From positions 46,928,201 to 46,992,200 of the forward strand of contig CM023538.1 in NCBI GenBank assembly GCA_013350335.1: 64,000 bases of DNA, written 5' to 3'. Source of the stretch: Chimonanthus salicifolius (lineage: Eukaryota > Streptophyta > Magnoliopsida > Laurales > Calycanthaceae). A program made the translations under genes and the position numbers. Shown piece after piece: positions 35,248 to 47,398 of this stretch. Under the pieces are notes generated by a model. The model was not told where the DNA came from, made no database searches, and was given only the letters and a program-made list of their open reading frames with translations. Numbering within the stretch: position 1 is the stretch's first letter; each line of letters starts with the position of its first letter.

Positions 35248-35397
35248 CTGATGAGAAAAAGTTGCCTCTTATGTCATTCCCTGCAATATTTAAAGCTTGT
35301 AACTTCGTCAGGTTCGCTAGACATATGGAGATGTTGGGATCGTCCAACCTGTTATTACTCAGGTCTAGATCTTGAAGAGCCGTTAATTCACATATGC
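35248..35397 (-). CDS. RLP exon 4: LRR exon type Y
   Basis: 150 nt with acceptor CTTTTACAG before 35397 and donor GTATTT after 35248. It reads ICELTALQDLDLSNNRLDDP, then LANLTKLQALNIAGNDIRGNF: two plant-type LRR units. Phase 1 at both ends. The open frame on the opposite strand here (35206-35403) is a shadow. Intact counterpart of two decayed relics at 39.9 and 47.4 kb. Confidence 0.8.
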
Positions 35398-36020
35398 CTG
35401 TAAAAGAGAGAAAAAAATTATATTATACCATTTTCTCTATTCTTATATTTAAATGTCAATATTTAAAATTGTAGTTGGATGCTAAATACTCTAAATGAAT
35501 TCAATGTACTTTCTTATAACTTTGTTATGACAGTGTTCTATCATAGCACATTGTATTGAAACACTCTTCTTTCTGATTAGAGTTATTCTTTTGGATTTTT
35601 ATGTTTGTATGCAAAAGAAAAAAGAAAACGCCTCTTCAAAAAAATACAGAGTGACTACCTTTTAAAAGTAATAGACAACAACAAAAGCACCCATCTTGGT
35701 GTGGCCGAATATCTTTCTATAAATCTTCCCATGTGTCTAAGTTCCTTAAATTATATTATTTAAATAATATTTTTTTAGTGTAATACCCTGACTCAAAATT
35801 AGGCCAATTGTGATGAAAATTGATTGGAGATTACTTTAAAAAAAATAGTCATGTTCCGAGCCCACAATCAGGTCGGGGCGTGACAGCTTGGTATGTGAGT
35901 TTTCGTTCAAACTCACGGACTGTGAAGGGTAAATACATGTTTAGAGCTTACGATTAAGATTAGAGTAGAATCCTATTGTTTTGTGTTGACATTATCATCT
36001 GATGTTTTGATGAAATTTAT

Positions 36021-36440
36021 ATGTCAACCAACAGGACATCTAGTCAGATTGTGACAAGGGGAACACCAGGGAACCCAAATAGTGACTCTAGCGTACGAGG
36101 AGCTAATATCAGAACAGAGCCAATAGAAGTTATAGAAGTGTCATCCTCAATGGAACAACCTCTCTCACCTTATTATACACCATCCACTCCACCAGAATAT
36201 TACCTTTGTTTACTTTGTAACCAGTTGGGGCATTTGACAGATGATTGTCCTTATCCTATCAACGTGGTATGCCCAGTTTGTGGATTTATTGGACACAGAC
36301 GTGAGGAGAGGAACTGTCCATACATTGGAGGTGTAGGAATAGTTCCATGTCTAATTTGTGGAGGACTTGATCACATAGAGTCAGTATGTCCCTACATTAT
36401 AGACACAAACTATGATGCAGAATCATCCACAGATGATTAG
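36021..36440 (+). CDS. Intact 139-residue triple zinc-knuckle protein
   Basis: A complete open frame in which three Cys-rich knuckles fill the C-terminal half: C63-X2-C66-X4-H71-X4-C76, C84-X2-C87-X4-H92-X6-C99, and C110-X2-C113-X4-H118-X4-C123. The first 60 residues are polar and Ser/Thr/Pro-rich; the tail is acidic (ESSTDD). CCHC knuckles bind nucleic acid, typically in retroelement gag or RNA-binding proteins. Its position between an LTR-like end and a Gypsy gag suggests an extra ORF of the element. It has no stops while the neighbouring gag has several. Function unknown; an accessory nucleocapsid-like protein is one possibility. Confidence 0.55.
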   Translation: MSTNRTSSQIVTRGTPGNPNSDSSVRGANIRTEPIEVIEVSSSMEQPLSPYYTPSTPPEYYLCLLCNQLGHLTDDCPYPINVVCPVCGFIGHRREERNCPYIGGVGIVPCLICGGLDHIESVCPYIIDTNYDAESSTDD

Positions 36441-36476
36441 GGAAACGCAGGTTGGGAAGGGAGAGAGAGAAAACGT

Positions 36477-36682
<206 letters not shown>

Positions 36683-36886
36683 TATGTACATATTGTTTTG
36701 TACTTGTATGAGGGTATAACAAGAACCCCACTTTGTGTAAGATAAATAAAATATGTAATGGGATGTTAGTATTATGTATACTATGGTTATGTGTGTGTCT
36801 ATGTTAGAAAACAAATCACATTGTTTGTCTTGATAAAAACTCTTTGAAATATTATATGATATTTTCGAATGTGAATGATAGGAAAA

Positions 36887-37240
36887 TGTCAGGACCAACT
36901 GGAAACGCTAGGGGCCGAGGAAGTAGGACAGGTCCTCAACTCCAAGCCAATCAAGACATACCATATGACGCTGTGCAAATAGCAATGGAAGCGTTACAGA
37001 GAATCGCCTAAGATATGCGACGACCTCTGGCTAGGACCTAGGAGGAGAGAGCCACTACGGCTCTAAAGGAATTCAAAAGGTTAAATCCTCCAAGTTTTTC
37101 AGGAGTTGAGGACCCTACGGCTGTTGAGAATTGGGTCACTCAGGTAGGCGGATGTTTAATACCCTGGCCACTGCCGATGACTTAAAGGTGACTTTGGCCA
37201 CCTACCAACTGGAAGGAAATGCATAAAAATGGTAGGAGTT
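36887..37240 (+). pseudogene. Gypsy gag fragment
   Basis: A frame opening [13 protein letters not shown] near 36887 leads, through two in-frame stops, into LKEFKRLNPPSFSGVEDPTA and ENWVTQV, the conserved start of the retrotransposon gag domain. A one-base slip near 37145 is needed to follow it into the [10 protein letters not shown] region. Confidence 0.65.
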
Positions 37241-37242
37241 CA

Positions 37243-37530
37243 AGAACCAGACCAGAAACTGTGTCTGATGACACGACTTGGATTGGGAGAGGTTATGATG
37301 TATACTGTGATGCGTCCAAATTTGGATTGGGATGTGTGTTAATGCAAGAAAGTAAAGTAGTTGCTGATGGTTCCAGACCACTGCAAGGGCATGAGCAGAA
37401 TTATCCAACTTATGATCTGGAATTAGCAGTTGTGGTCTTTGCATTAAAACTTTGGCGACATTATTTATTTGGTAAAAAAATCAATATATTTTCTGATCAT
37501 CATAGTCTTAAATATTTGATCATAGTCCTC
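37243..37530 (+). pseudogene. Gypsy RNase H fragment
   Basis: Open frame with [41 protein letters not shown] (in two parts) and SDHHSLKYL, the RNase H domain that follows Gypsy reverse transcriptase. It is joined directly to gag remnants, so about 2 kb of pol was deleted. It ends near 37520 in unrelated sequence. Confidence 0.8.
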
Positions 37531-38936
37531 TATCCTTCTCTCCTTTCCTCTCCCTCCCTCCTTCAATTTTGAACCCTATCTATCTTTACCTCTCTCGCTT
37601 GAAATTCGAACATCAGTTTGCTTGGGCATATGGAAGGAGTTGTGAACTCCAATCCCATCCTCCCTCTTAGGTTGGTTGGCTAGAGGAGTCCACCACACCA
37701 CAAGGTTTTACATCATGTAGAGGCTATTATGTAGAGGCTATAAATAAGTGTCTCATTTGGCTAATTTCGAGAACACGGATATTGGAGAAATCAAAATTTG
37801 AGCAAAGTTCTCAAAGTTAAGGTTGATTTGTGTTTGCAAGTAACTTATGAATATCTAGTTTTCCAAAATTTGCATGAATTAAATTGAAAATATAATCTGG
37901 CATAAAGTCTCGATTTTACTTAATATTAATCAGAATAGGTTTCTTTTCCTTTCCTTCTTTTTCATTTTAATTCATTCAAATGGAAACTGGTTTTCATGAG
38001 ATAATTAGTCCATCAAGGATTGCCAGTTGTTTAACCTTGATCGGTTTCCATTTGAACTGTTGAATTGTTAATTGTGGGCCGATGGAAGATTTCTACACTA
38101 CCCGAATCCACATCAACAGTTGGATTTCTATTAGTGTGGGCAAGGCCAGTTTCTGCACTACCTAGTCTACATCACATTTTATACAAATTTTTAAAACTAT
38201 ATAATTTATGATAATGTTGGATAAATATATGAATATTATTTTTTTGATAGAGATTTCCATATATGAAAAATGATCAGTCACACAAGTAATAAAGTGCTCT
38301 TAGGTGAGATCTTTATATGGAGCCTACCTATGATCATGAGGTTGATGGGAATGAATGGTCTATCTCTATATATTGTGGTTATAAAAGATCAACTTGGTTG
38401 AATGAGACGGGTCATAATTCGTTCTCATAGCTAGAGTCATTCAATCAAGCCAATATCTTATAAATACCGCATACTTACACGGATCTTTTAAACCCATCTA
38501 ACCTTGTTGTCACAGGTGGGCTCTACATGAAGCTCTTACCATAAAAACACTTTATATTATGCAATTTATCATTTCCGTCTACATATATGTTGGAAGGAAA
38601 ATAGTTATATTCAATTATATGTTTTAAATAAGAGTTTTTATTTAACAGTAAAAAAAATTTGAACACTATTTACCTTTTTTGTAAAGATATCTTATGCTAT
38701 TGCTATACTATGTTGCAACTTCTATTTTTTTTTTTATTTAAAAATTTAATCAACTTATACAATTATCAAAAATCACCTTAGGAACATTCAGCACATCTCC
38801 TTGGTATGGAATATCTATCAAGGCTGAACTTATGATCACTCATATATTTTTCTAACATTTGCTTGGATATCTTTCAAAATGTATGAGTGTGTCTAGATAT
38901 ATTCATTTGAGAATCGATAAGATAATATCTTCATAC

Positions 38937-39089
38937 CTGTAGAAGTTAAAAATTTGCCGCTTAGCTTATTCCCGCTCAAATATAGCGACTGTAATTTTGT
39001 TAGGTTACCTAAACACGTGGCAACCTTATCATCATCAAAATTATTGTAACTTAGGTCCAACTCTATAAGAGTGACCAATTTGCATAAAC
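38937..39089 (-). CDS. RLP exon 3: LRR exon type X, copy A
   Basis: 153 nt with acceptor TTTACAG before 39089 and donor GTATGA after 38937. It reads LCKLVTLIELDLSYNNFDDD, then LGNLTKLQSLYLSGNKLSGKF: two LRR units. Phase 1 at both ends, no stop. It lies in duplicated segment A (37724-40708); segment B holds its frameshifted twin. A third member of the exon family is at 33125-33277. The best candidate for the middle of the gene. Confidence 0.75.
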
Positions 39090-39854
39090 CTGTAAAGCAT
39101 AGAATAGATCATTTCAGTCTCATATTCGGTATATAAGATGCCATTTGATGAATGAAGCATTAATATAAAACACAAATGCTTGAGTCATTACTATATTATG
39201 AAAAAAGTTAATTTATGTTCCTGTTTTATTAGATTGCTTTTATAATTATTTTTTAAAATAGCAGCATGGTAAAGTTGTCAATATGCATTTGTTTAGAATC
39301 GTTCTCTCTTTTTGTCTGTTAATTTTACAACTCTCTTGAGTTGACTTGAGGTAGTTTCTTTTCTTAAAAGTCAAATTAATTGTAGTTTACAACATTAATA
39401 CAACAGTAGAAAACTGAGCAGTTGTTTTTACATAAAACATCTTCCAATATAAATAAAGAAAGATGCAGGGTATGATTTATCAGCACAATCTATTGGATTT
39501 GAAAGAATTATATATTAAATTTGAAATTTCATTGTAGTGTTATAAAAATAAGAAATGCAAAATTATTTGCTTCAAAGAGCTTTATTTTTTTGTCATGCAA
39601 TGACTTTTTTTTTTTTTTTAATTTACAAATTATAATTATGTGTGTTTAAGCATGGGGCTATAAGCTTACTCTGAGAACAAATGATGGTTAGTCCTTGATA
39701 TATGTTTTAAATAAAGAATCTCAATTTCTAGTCCTTGTTTTTTCTTTTGGATAGATAGATTTCTCACATCCAAAACACATTTTTGAATAATTTGAAAAAG
39801 TTGTATAGACATTTACAAATGAGAATTTATAATGTATATGTGTCCAAATGTGAG

Positions 39855-39925
39855 AAAAAGTTGCCTCTTATGCTGCTCTCTGCTATATCTAATCTTTGTA
39901 ACTTCATCAGGTTTGATAAACAAAA
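39855..39925 (-). pseudogene. Relic of LRR exon type Y, copy A
   Basis: Same state as the copy at 47328-47398: second-half similarity to exon 35397-35248, donor deleted, first half gone. It shows that the exon was lost before segments A and B separated. Confidence 0.65.
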
Positions 39926-40711
39926 GTTCTTTTATCTTTGTCATTAACCACTCTAAAATCTTATATGGTCAAATTGTCTTTTAATATTTAAAGAACCATA
40001 ATAATAAATATTTTTAACAAGGTAATTTACCATCATAACTTTTAAAATGTATACAAGTTCAGACAATTGCATTAAATGTATAAAATATCTATCGATGGAA
40101 AATGGGAAAATTTTACACCTATAGAAAGCTTATTTAAGTCAATTTTTTAATTATCATAGTTAGCAGACATTACCCACCTCTTTTCTGAGAGGACTTCCAC
40201 ACAATTCTCCAACTATTTTGGCTCATCTATTTTTTATAAATATTAAAAAAAATGTCTTGGTAAAGAATTTGATTATTGCAACTCTTTAATCAATAACAGG
40301 TATTTTAGACATTTAATATGTTAGAATTGAATATTTGCAATTGAATAAGAAAGATATGAGTACCTTTTGTAACTATAGAAACTATAAAGATGGCTTTGCA
40401 ATTAAGACAAAAGATAAGGAGGTATTTACAGATTACCCAAAGTGATATAATAACTAATATTCAAACATCTACCATGTCATCGCTATTCAAATTGTGCACC
40501 CTTTTATATGATTTTTTTTAAAATAAAATAAAGAAGGATAATTAATAATTTATGGAAGTTATCGCGGTTCAAAAGGATATAAAAAAATATTTTACATTTT
40601 TTAATAAAACGTTGTTTGTTGAGTAGGACATGTTTATAAATATTATAATACATACTTATTTAAGAATAATTTTGCAGTTACTACATTTTATAATTTTAAA
40701 CATTTCTTGAG

Positions 40712-40712
<1 letters not shown>

Positions 40713-40743
<31 letters not shown>
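40713..40743. repeat. TA microsatellite
   Basis: About 15 TA units directly at the right edge of segment A. Confidence 0.9.
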
Positions 40744-40747
<4 letters not shown>

Positions 40748-40763
40748 GCATTCTTATTCTCAT

Positions 40764-41047
40764 GTGACAATGTTAACCATTGATAAAGCCATACTCACAT
40801 TATTGCGATCATATTAATTGTAGTTTTTTTTTAGATTTTATTTTAAAGTTAATAACTATATTAGAACCGGATTTTAAAATGTGTCACAAAGTTTCTAAAT
40901 ATGGGCATCTATTAGAGGAAAGGGTTAACCTTAGGGTTGCCTTTCTATGTTTGTACGATACTATATTTGTAAGGTTCCCTATTAAGGGATTGTAACATGT
41001 ATTTATACAGAAAGTAATGAGAAAGGCCACTTAGCCAAAATTCTACA
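40764..41047 (+). repeat. Probable 5' LTR of truncated Copia
   Basis: The end is fixed by the adjacent Met-tRNA-type primer site at 41048. The start is a guess at TGTGACAATGTT; no partner LTR exists to confirm it. Confidence 0.4.
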
Positions 41048-41964
41048 TGGTATCAGCTTAAGCCTGGGATTCCTACGAATTGCAAACTTTTTTCAGCCTT
41101 TCTCCCTCTCTCTGCTTCTGTCGCCGTCCCTGCTTCACATCCTGTCTGCTCTACGCAGACCCTCTCTCATTCAGCCACTTCTGTTTCTTCTACAAGAGAC
41201 TTATCCAGCGTCTCAGCTCTTCTGCCGCAGGTGACTGCTCTACACAACTCCTCTTCCTGCGCACTCTCCTACACCAGATCTGCTGCTATTTTGCCAATCC
41301 TCGCCCTCACTTGAATCCCTCTGCTCCTGCTCACTGATTTGCTCTCCTTCAGCCTCTTCTCTTGCCGCTTTCACCAAACTTGCTCACCACCGCCTGAACA
41401 AATCTCGTCCCACCCAAACTCTTCCAAGCTTCAACATCCTGTCTACAACTCAGCGAATCTGCCATACCTTCTCTTCTGTTGCTGCTGTAATCAAGCCTCG
41501 CCACTCCCCGCTCTCGATATGTTCACGTCCTGATCTGCTGTTCGTTTGGCCCACAACCCTGATCTTCTTTAGCCGCACGTAGCCTCCTCTGTAAAACCCA
41601 ACTTTCTCGCTTGCTGCCTCCCCTCTCCAGATCCGCACCTTTCGGCTGCTGTAGGGTGTGCACTTGAGTAGCTATTCTCCGGCGTGGCTTCATCTAATCC
41701 TCTCAAATCTGTCACCCAGTTCGCTGCCACTCGACTCACAGAGCAAATCCGCAACGATCTGACGCTGCTCCGGCGCTCATAAAGGCCTCCCGCCATTCGA
41801 CCTCTCTCTACCGTCTCAGCCCTGTTTCTACTTGAAGTGTTGCTTCGCCCCAAACCTGCTTCTTTATCAATGTTGTCTCTTCGCTAGCACTACAGATGCG
41901 ACACACAAAAAAAGAAAAAAAAAAAGGCACATCTCAGAACAGCTAACCAGTGCCTGTCCTAACG

Positions 41965-42611
41965 ATGGCTTCCTCCGCAACATCTTCTTCATCCTCCTCT
42001 GCCCATGCCATCACCATCCCTAACTCCAACTTTTCCCATCTTGTTTCCATAAAATTAACGGTGACAAACTACCTTCTTTGGGATGCCCAAATAAAACCAT
42101 TCTTGGTTGGCCAACACTATTGGCCCTACATTAATGGCACTAACCCTTGTCCCTCTCCATACCTTTCCACTGATGACCAATCCAAGTCTACTCCAAACCT
42201 GCCCACTCCACCTGGAATGCAATGGATCATAAACTCGTTGGCATTTTTATTGCGACCCTATCTGAACCCGTACTTGCACAGATTGTTGGGTTCTCCACCT
42301 CTCGTGAGATTTGGAATTGTCTGCAACGCAATTTGTCACAGCATTCTCTTGCAAATGCCACTCATTTACAAATTCAGATGCTCTCTCTCTCCAAAGGTAC
42401 AAAGACAATTTCTGAGTATTTGCAACATGCTAAATCCCTTGCCCATGCTCTCTTCGCTATCCATCAGTCGGTCTCCAATGATGACCTCGTTACATCAATT
42501 CTACGTGGACTTGGCCCCGACTACTCCATGTTTTACAGCTCTACCATTCTCTCTCCTCCACTTCCGATGTTCACGGATCTTTGCGCTTGCCTCTTATTAT
42601 TTAAGTCCTAG
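41965..42611 (+). pseudogene. Copia gag (UBN2-type), frameshifted
   Basis: It starts MASSATSSSSSSAHAI, then a VKLT.TNYLLWDAQIKPFL-like block typical of plant Copia gag N-termini. After a frameshift near 42215, the UBN2 part runs 42222-42611 (EIWNCLQRNLSQHSLANATH, LRGLGPDYSMFYSS). A further frame change leads to the Gly/Arg-rich and knuckle region. Confidence 0.8.
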
Positions 42612-42656
42612 CTCACACATCCAGTACCGAGTTCCCCATCCGATACCATTGGAGGG

Positions 42657-43163
42657 GTGTCTGATATTGCCCCTCTCTTTTCCCGCGGGTGCGGTTCCTC
42701 TGCTCTTGGTGGTTGCAGTCGTCAGGGTCGCATAGTCAATGGTAGAGGTGGTCGTGGCAATCGTGGTCGAAGATGTTCACCTTCATCGCCCGGAGTTATT
42801 GGCGCTCCTCCACCTGTTGCCTTCCAGTGTCAGATCTGTTCTAAGTATCGACATAATGCTACTCATCGCTATCAGCGCTACTGCCAAGAGTCTCAGTTCG
42901 GGGCTGATCTTCCATCTACCTTCCCTGACATGAAAATTGCTCCTCCTGTTGATCACAATTGGTACTTTGATACTAGCGCTACCCATCATATGATAGGTGA
43001 TGCAAACCCCCTACACACCCGATCTGACTATGGTGGCACTAATCAAGTTCTTTTGCATGACGGTGACTCTCTTCTCATTGCACACACTGGTACTTTATCT
43101 GTCTCTTCTAGTTCCTCTACTTTTTCGTCTTTCACATGTTCTCCATGTTCCCCACATGCATAA
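42657..43163 (+). pseudogene. Copia zinc knuckle and protease
   Basis: The Gly/Arg-rich GRGGRGNRGR stretch is followed by CQICSKYRHNATHRYQRYC (knuckle) and the protease with WYFDTSATHHMIGD. The family active site is D-S/T-G-A-T; here the glycine is replaced by serine, so the protease would be inactive even without the frameshifts. Confidence 0.8.
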
Positions 43164-43205
43164 AAACTTGTTATTTGTCGCTCAATTTACAAAAGATAAT
43201 TTGTT

Positions 43206-44220
43206 TTGTTTAACTTTCTTCCCCTGGGGTTTTGTTTTCATGATTTACGTACTAGTGCTACTTTGTTTCAGGACCAACGTGAAACTGGCCTTTCTCCCAT
43301 CAAACCCACCACTCGCACCGTTCATGCTTTAGTTGCATCCTGCTCCTCTTCATCACTCTGGCACCAGTGTCTTGGATATCCATCTAATAAAGTGCTTCAA
43401 GTTTTAGCCACCAATAAATGTTTAAGACCTTCTGTTAAGTTTTCTCGTTCCAATTTTTGTAGTGATTGTGCTTTGGGCAAGTCTACGCGACTCTCGTTTT
43501 CAACTCGTGCTCATTGTACTCCACAACAATTTATTTAATTCATTCAGATGCATGGATGTCTCCAGTTTTATCAGTTTCTGGATTTCGATATTATGTCTTA
43601 TTCACAGATGATTATACACGTTATTCTTGGATTGTTCCTATGAGACATTAATAAGAAGTTTTCACTAATTTCCAAAACTTTATTGTATTTGTTGAAAATC
43701 ACTTTTCCACTACCATTAAATACTTTCAAAGTGATGGTAGCAAAGAGTATGATAATCATTCCTTTCATAACATGTGTGTGCGAAAAGGGCTCATTCACCG
43801 TTTATCATGTCAACACACTCCACGGCAAAACAGTCTTGCTGGACGTAAACACCGTCATTTGTTTGAAATGGGCCACACACCCCTTCTTGCGTCTCATCTC
43901 CCACATCACCTCTAGGTTGACGCTCTTTTCACTGTTGTGTATCTAGTCAATCAACTGCCAACACCACTTCTCAAACGGTCCTCACCTTATCAGCAGCTAT
44001 ATGGCACTACAGCTGATTATGTCAATTTTCGCACATTCAGGTGTGATTTGCTACCATTACTTAGGTAATTATACTACTAACAAACTTCAACCTCGATCAG
44101 TTGAGTGTGTGTTTCTTGGTTATAGTGATCACCACAAGGGCTACATGTGTCTTCACCCCTCCACTGGTAGAGTTTACCTCTCCCGCCACATACTCTTCAA
44201 TGAAGTTGTCTTTCCCTACG
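43206..44220 (+). pseudogene. Copia GAG-pre-integrase and integrase, degraded
   Basis: SSLWHQCLGYPSNKVLQ, then FCSDCALGKSTRLSF gives the integrase zinc finger, but the second histidine of the usual LWH.RLGHPS is tyrosine. The core starts with HSDAW and YYVLFTDDYTRYSW (43536-43651), then breaks into other frames. 44070-44220 carries the integrase tail ECVFLGYSDHHKGYMCL and GRVYLSRHILFNE. Confidence 0.75.
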
Positions 44221-44579
44221 CCACTACCGAGAGGAACACCGCATCATCTTCCTCAGACATGGTCTTCCTTCCTGTTATCACCATATCTCCTGCACAGGCA
44301 CCTTCTACTCTTCCTGCATCTCCGACAACCACATCAACGACTCCATCAGAAGTCTCATGCCTCAGAACCTGCCACCTCACCGCCTCCACTTACTGCACCA
44401 GCATCGACTTCTGTTATAGCCTCTGCTCCACCTGATAATGTTCACCCTATGGTGACTCGTACTAAGGACGGCATCTCAGAGCCCAAAAAGCGGGCGGACT
44501 TTTCTAATCGTCATTCCCTCCCACAGGTTTTTGCTTCTATGGTCTCTACCTCTGATATTGAGCCCACTTGCTACACTAA

Positions 44580-45254
44580 AGTTGTTCGATCTGCGGCATG
44601 GTGTCAGTCCAGGAATGATGAATGCAATGATCTTCTACGACAGCAAACTTGGTCTCTTGTTCTACCCCCACCAAACTCTAATCGTGTTGGTTGCAAATGG
44701 GTTTTTAAGATTTAACGGCGATCTGATGGTAGCATTGAGCGTTACAAAGCAAGACTTGTTGCTAATGGCTTTCATCAACAGGTCGACATCGACCATGATG
44801 AGACCTTCAGTTCAGGTGTCAAACCCACTACTATCTGCACTATTCTCAGTCTTGCCGTCACTTCTGCTTGGTCCATCTACCAGTTGGATGTCAAGAATAC
44901 TTTTCTTCATGGCCATCTTACAGAAGAAGTGTATATATCTCAACCTCCTGGCTTTGTTGATCCTCGTCGTCCTCATCATGTTTACAAAATACAAAAAGCT
45001 ATTTATGGTCTAAAACAAGCACCCGGGTGTGGTTTCAACGTTTTAGCTCATTCCTTCTCTCTCATGTTTTTATTCAAAGCAAAGCTGATAACTCTATGTT
45101 CACATATAGGTGTGGTACACATATTATGGTTCTTCTTCTTTATGTTGATGACATCGTCTTGACTGGCAATTCTCCATCGCTTCTTCAGTCCTTTACTCAC
45201 AGACTGGGTACCGAATTTGAAAACAAAGATCTCGGCGCTCTCCACTACTTCTTG
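44580..45254 (+). pseudogene. Copia reverse transcriptase, truncated
   Basis: It reads TWSLVLPPPNSNRVGCKWVF, a stop right after FKI (44713), then RYKARLVANGFHQQ, YQLDVKNTFLHGHLTEEVYI, YGLKQAPG, a one-base loss near 45020, and LLLYVDDIVLTG with the catalytic YVDD. It ends at LGALHYFL where segment B begins. Confidence 0.85.
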
Positions 45255-46466
45255 CTATTATGTAGAGGTTATAAATAAGTGTCTCATTTGGCTAATTTCG
45301 AGAATGCAGATATTGGAGAAATCAAAATTTGAGCAAAGTTCTCAAAGTTAAGGTTGATTTGTGTTTGCAAGTAGCTTATGAATTTCCAGTTTTCCTAAAT
45401 TTGCATGAATTAAATTGAAAATATAATCTGGCATAAAGTCTCTATTTTACTTAATATTAATCAGAATAGGTTTCTTTTCCTTTCCTTCTTTTTCATTTTA
45501 ATTCATTCAAATGGAAACTAGTTTTCATGAGATAATTAGTCCATCAAGGATTGCCATTTGTTTAACCTTGATCGGTTTCCATTTGAACTGTTGAATTGTT
45601 AATTGTGGGCCGATGGAAGATTTCTACACTACCCGAATCCACATCAACAGTTGGATTTCTATTAGTGTGGGCAAGGCCAGTTTCTGCACTACCTAGTCTA
45701 CATCACATTTTATGCAAATTTTTAAAACTATATAATTTATGATAATGTTGGATAAATATATGAATATTATTTTTTTGATAGAGATTTCCATATATGAAAA
45801 ATGATCAGTCACACAAGTAATAAAGTGCTCTTAGGTGAGATCTTTATATGGAGCCTACCTATGATCATGAGGTTGATTGGAATGAATGGTCTATCTCTAT
45901 ATATTGTGGTTATAAAAGATCAACTTGGTTGAATGAGACGGGTCATAATTCATTCTCATAGCTAGAGTCATTCAATCAAGCCAATATCTTATAAATACCG
46001 TATACTTACACGGATCTTTTAAACCATCTAACCTTGTTGTCATAGGTGGGCTCTACAAGAAGCTCTTACCATAAAAACACTTTATATTATGCAATTTATC
46101 ATTTCCATCTACATATATGTTGGAAGGAAAATAGTTATATTCAATTATATGTTTTAAATAAGAGTTTTTATTTAACAGTAAAAAAAATTTGAACACTATT
46201 TACCTTTTTTGTAAAGATATCTTATGCTATTGCTATACTATGTTGCAACTTCTATTTTTTTTTTTATTTAAAAATTTAATCAACTTATACAATTATCAAA
46301 AATCACCTTAAGAACATTCAGCACATCTCATTGGTATGGAATATCTATCAAGGTTGAACTTATGATCACTCATATATTTTTCTAACATTTGTTTGGATAT
46401 CTTTCAAAATGTATAAGTGTGTCTAGATATATTCATTTGAGAATCAATAAGATAATATCTTCATAC

Positions 46467-46645
46467 CTGTAGAAGTGAAAAATTTGCTGCTTAACTTATT
46501 CCCGCTCAAACTTAGCGACTGTAATTTTGTTAGGTTACCTAAACACGTGGCAACCTTGTCATCATCAAAATTATTGTCACTTAGGTCCAATTCTATAAGA
46601 GTGACCATTTATCCAATTCTATAAGAGTGACCAATTTGCATAAAC
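46467..46645 (-). pseudogene. Spare LRR exon (type X, copy B) broken by a 26-bp tandem duplication
   Basis: The exon is a near copy of 38937-39089 with acceptor TTTACAG and donor GTATGA intact, reading LRRs with YNNF/DNNFDDDKVATCLGNLTKL-type sequence. A 26-bp stretch (CCAATTCTATAAGAGTGACC plus ATTTAT) is directly repeated near 46591-46642, making it 179 nt instead of 153. 26 is not a multiple of three, so inclusion would shift the frame. Because all neighbours are phase-1 exons, skipping it leaves the reading frame intact. Confidence 0.8.
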
Positions 46646-47327
46646 CTGTAAAGGATAGGATAGATCATTTCAGTCTCATGTTCAGTACATAAGATGCCAT
46701 TTGATGAATGAAGCTTTAATATAAAACACAAATGCTTGAGTCATTACTGTATTTTGAAAAAAGTTAATTTATGTTCCTATTTTATTAGATTGCTTTTATA
46801 ATTATTTTTTAAAATAGTAGCAAGGTAAAGTTGTCAATATGCATTAGTTTAGAATCGTTCTCTCTTTTTGTCTGTTAATTTTACAACTCTCTTGAGTTGA
46901 CTTGAGGTAGTTTCTTTTCTTAAAAGTCAAATTAATTGTAGTTTACAACATTAATACAACAGTAGAAAACTGAGCAGTTGTTTTTACGTAAAACATCTTC
47001 CAATATAAATAAAGAAAGATGCAGGGTATGATTTATTAAAGCAATCTATTGGATTTGAAAGAATTATATATTAAATTTGAAATTTCACTGTAGTGTTATA
47101 AAAATAAGAAATGCAAAATTATTTGCTTCAAAGCTTTATTTTTTTGTCATGCAATGACTTTTTTTTTTTAATTTACAAATTATAATTATGTGTGTTTAAG
47201 CATGGGACTATGAGCTTACTATGAGAACAAATGATTTCTCACATCCAAAACACAGTTCTGAATAATTTGAAAAAGTTGTATAGACATTTACAAATGCGAA
47301 TTTATAATGTATATGTGTCCGAATGTG

Positions 47328-47398
47328 AGAAAAAGTTGCCTCTTATGCTGCTCTCTGCTACATCTAATCTTTGTAACTTCATCAGGTTCGCTAAACAA
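47328..47398 (-). pseudogene. Relic of LRR exon type Y, copy B
   Basis: The segment on the - strand resembles the second half of the intact exon 35397-35248 (NLMKLQRLDI-like stretch, then RGNFFS). The donor has been deleted (ACAAATACCTGATG of the intact copy is missing) and homology to the first half, including the acceptor, is lost. Confidence 0.65.

Larger units (their letters stand above)
37724..40708. repeat. Segmental duplication, copy A
   Basis: 2.98 kb nearly identical by eye to 45255-48185. It contains LTR-like sequence with a TATAAATAAGTG box (37738-37749), exon type X (38937-39089) and the exon type Y relic. It starts at the shared CTATTATGTAGAGG and ends at TTTAAACATTTCTTG. Confidence 0.9.
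40764..45254 (+). mobile_element. Copia retrotransposon truncated in reverse transcriptase
   Basis: The LTR-like 5' end terminates at 41047 (TTCTACA) with primer site TGGTATCAGC at 41048-41057. A pyrimidine-rich leader follows, then gag (from 41965), zinc-knuckle/protease, GAG-pre-integrase, integrase and reverse transcriptase up to the YVDD box and LGALHYFL (45250). There it stops abruptly at segment B. RNase H and the 3' LTR are missing. Multiple frameshifts and stops occur. The exact LTR start is uncertain; no second LTR is available to define it. Confidence 0.8.

Noticed and set aside
35206..35403. + strand open frame of 65 codons
   Set aside because: Shadow of the LRR exon on the - strand.
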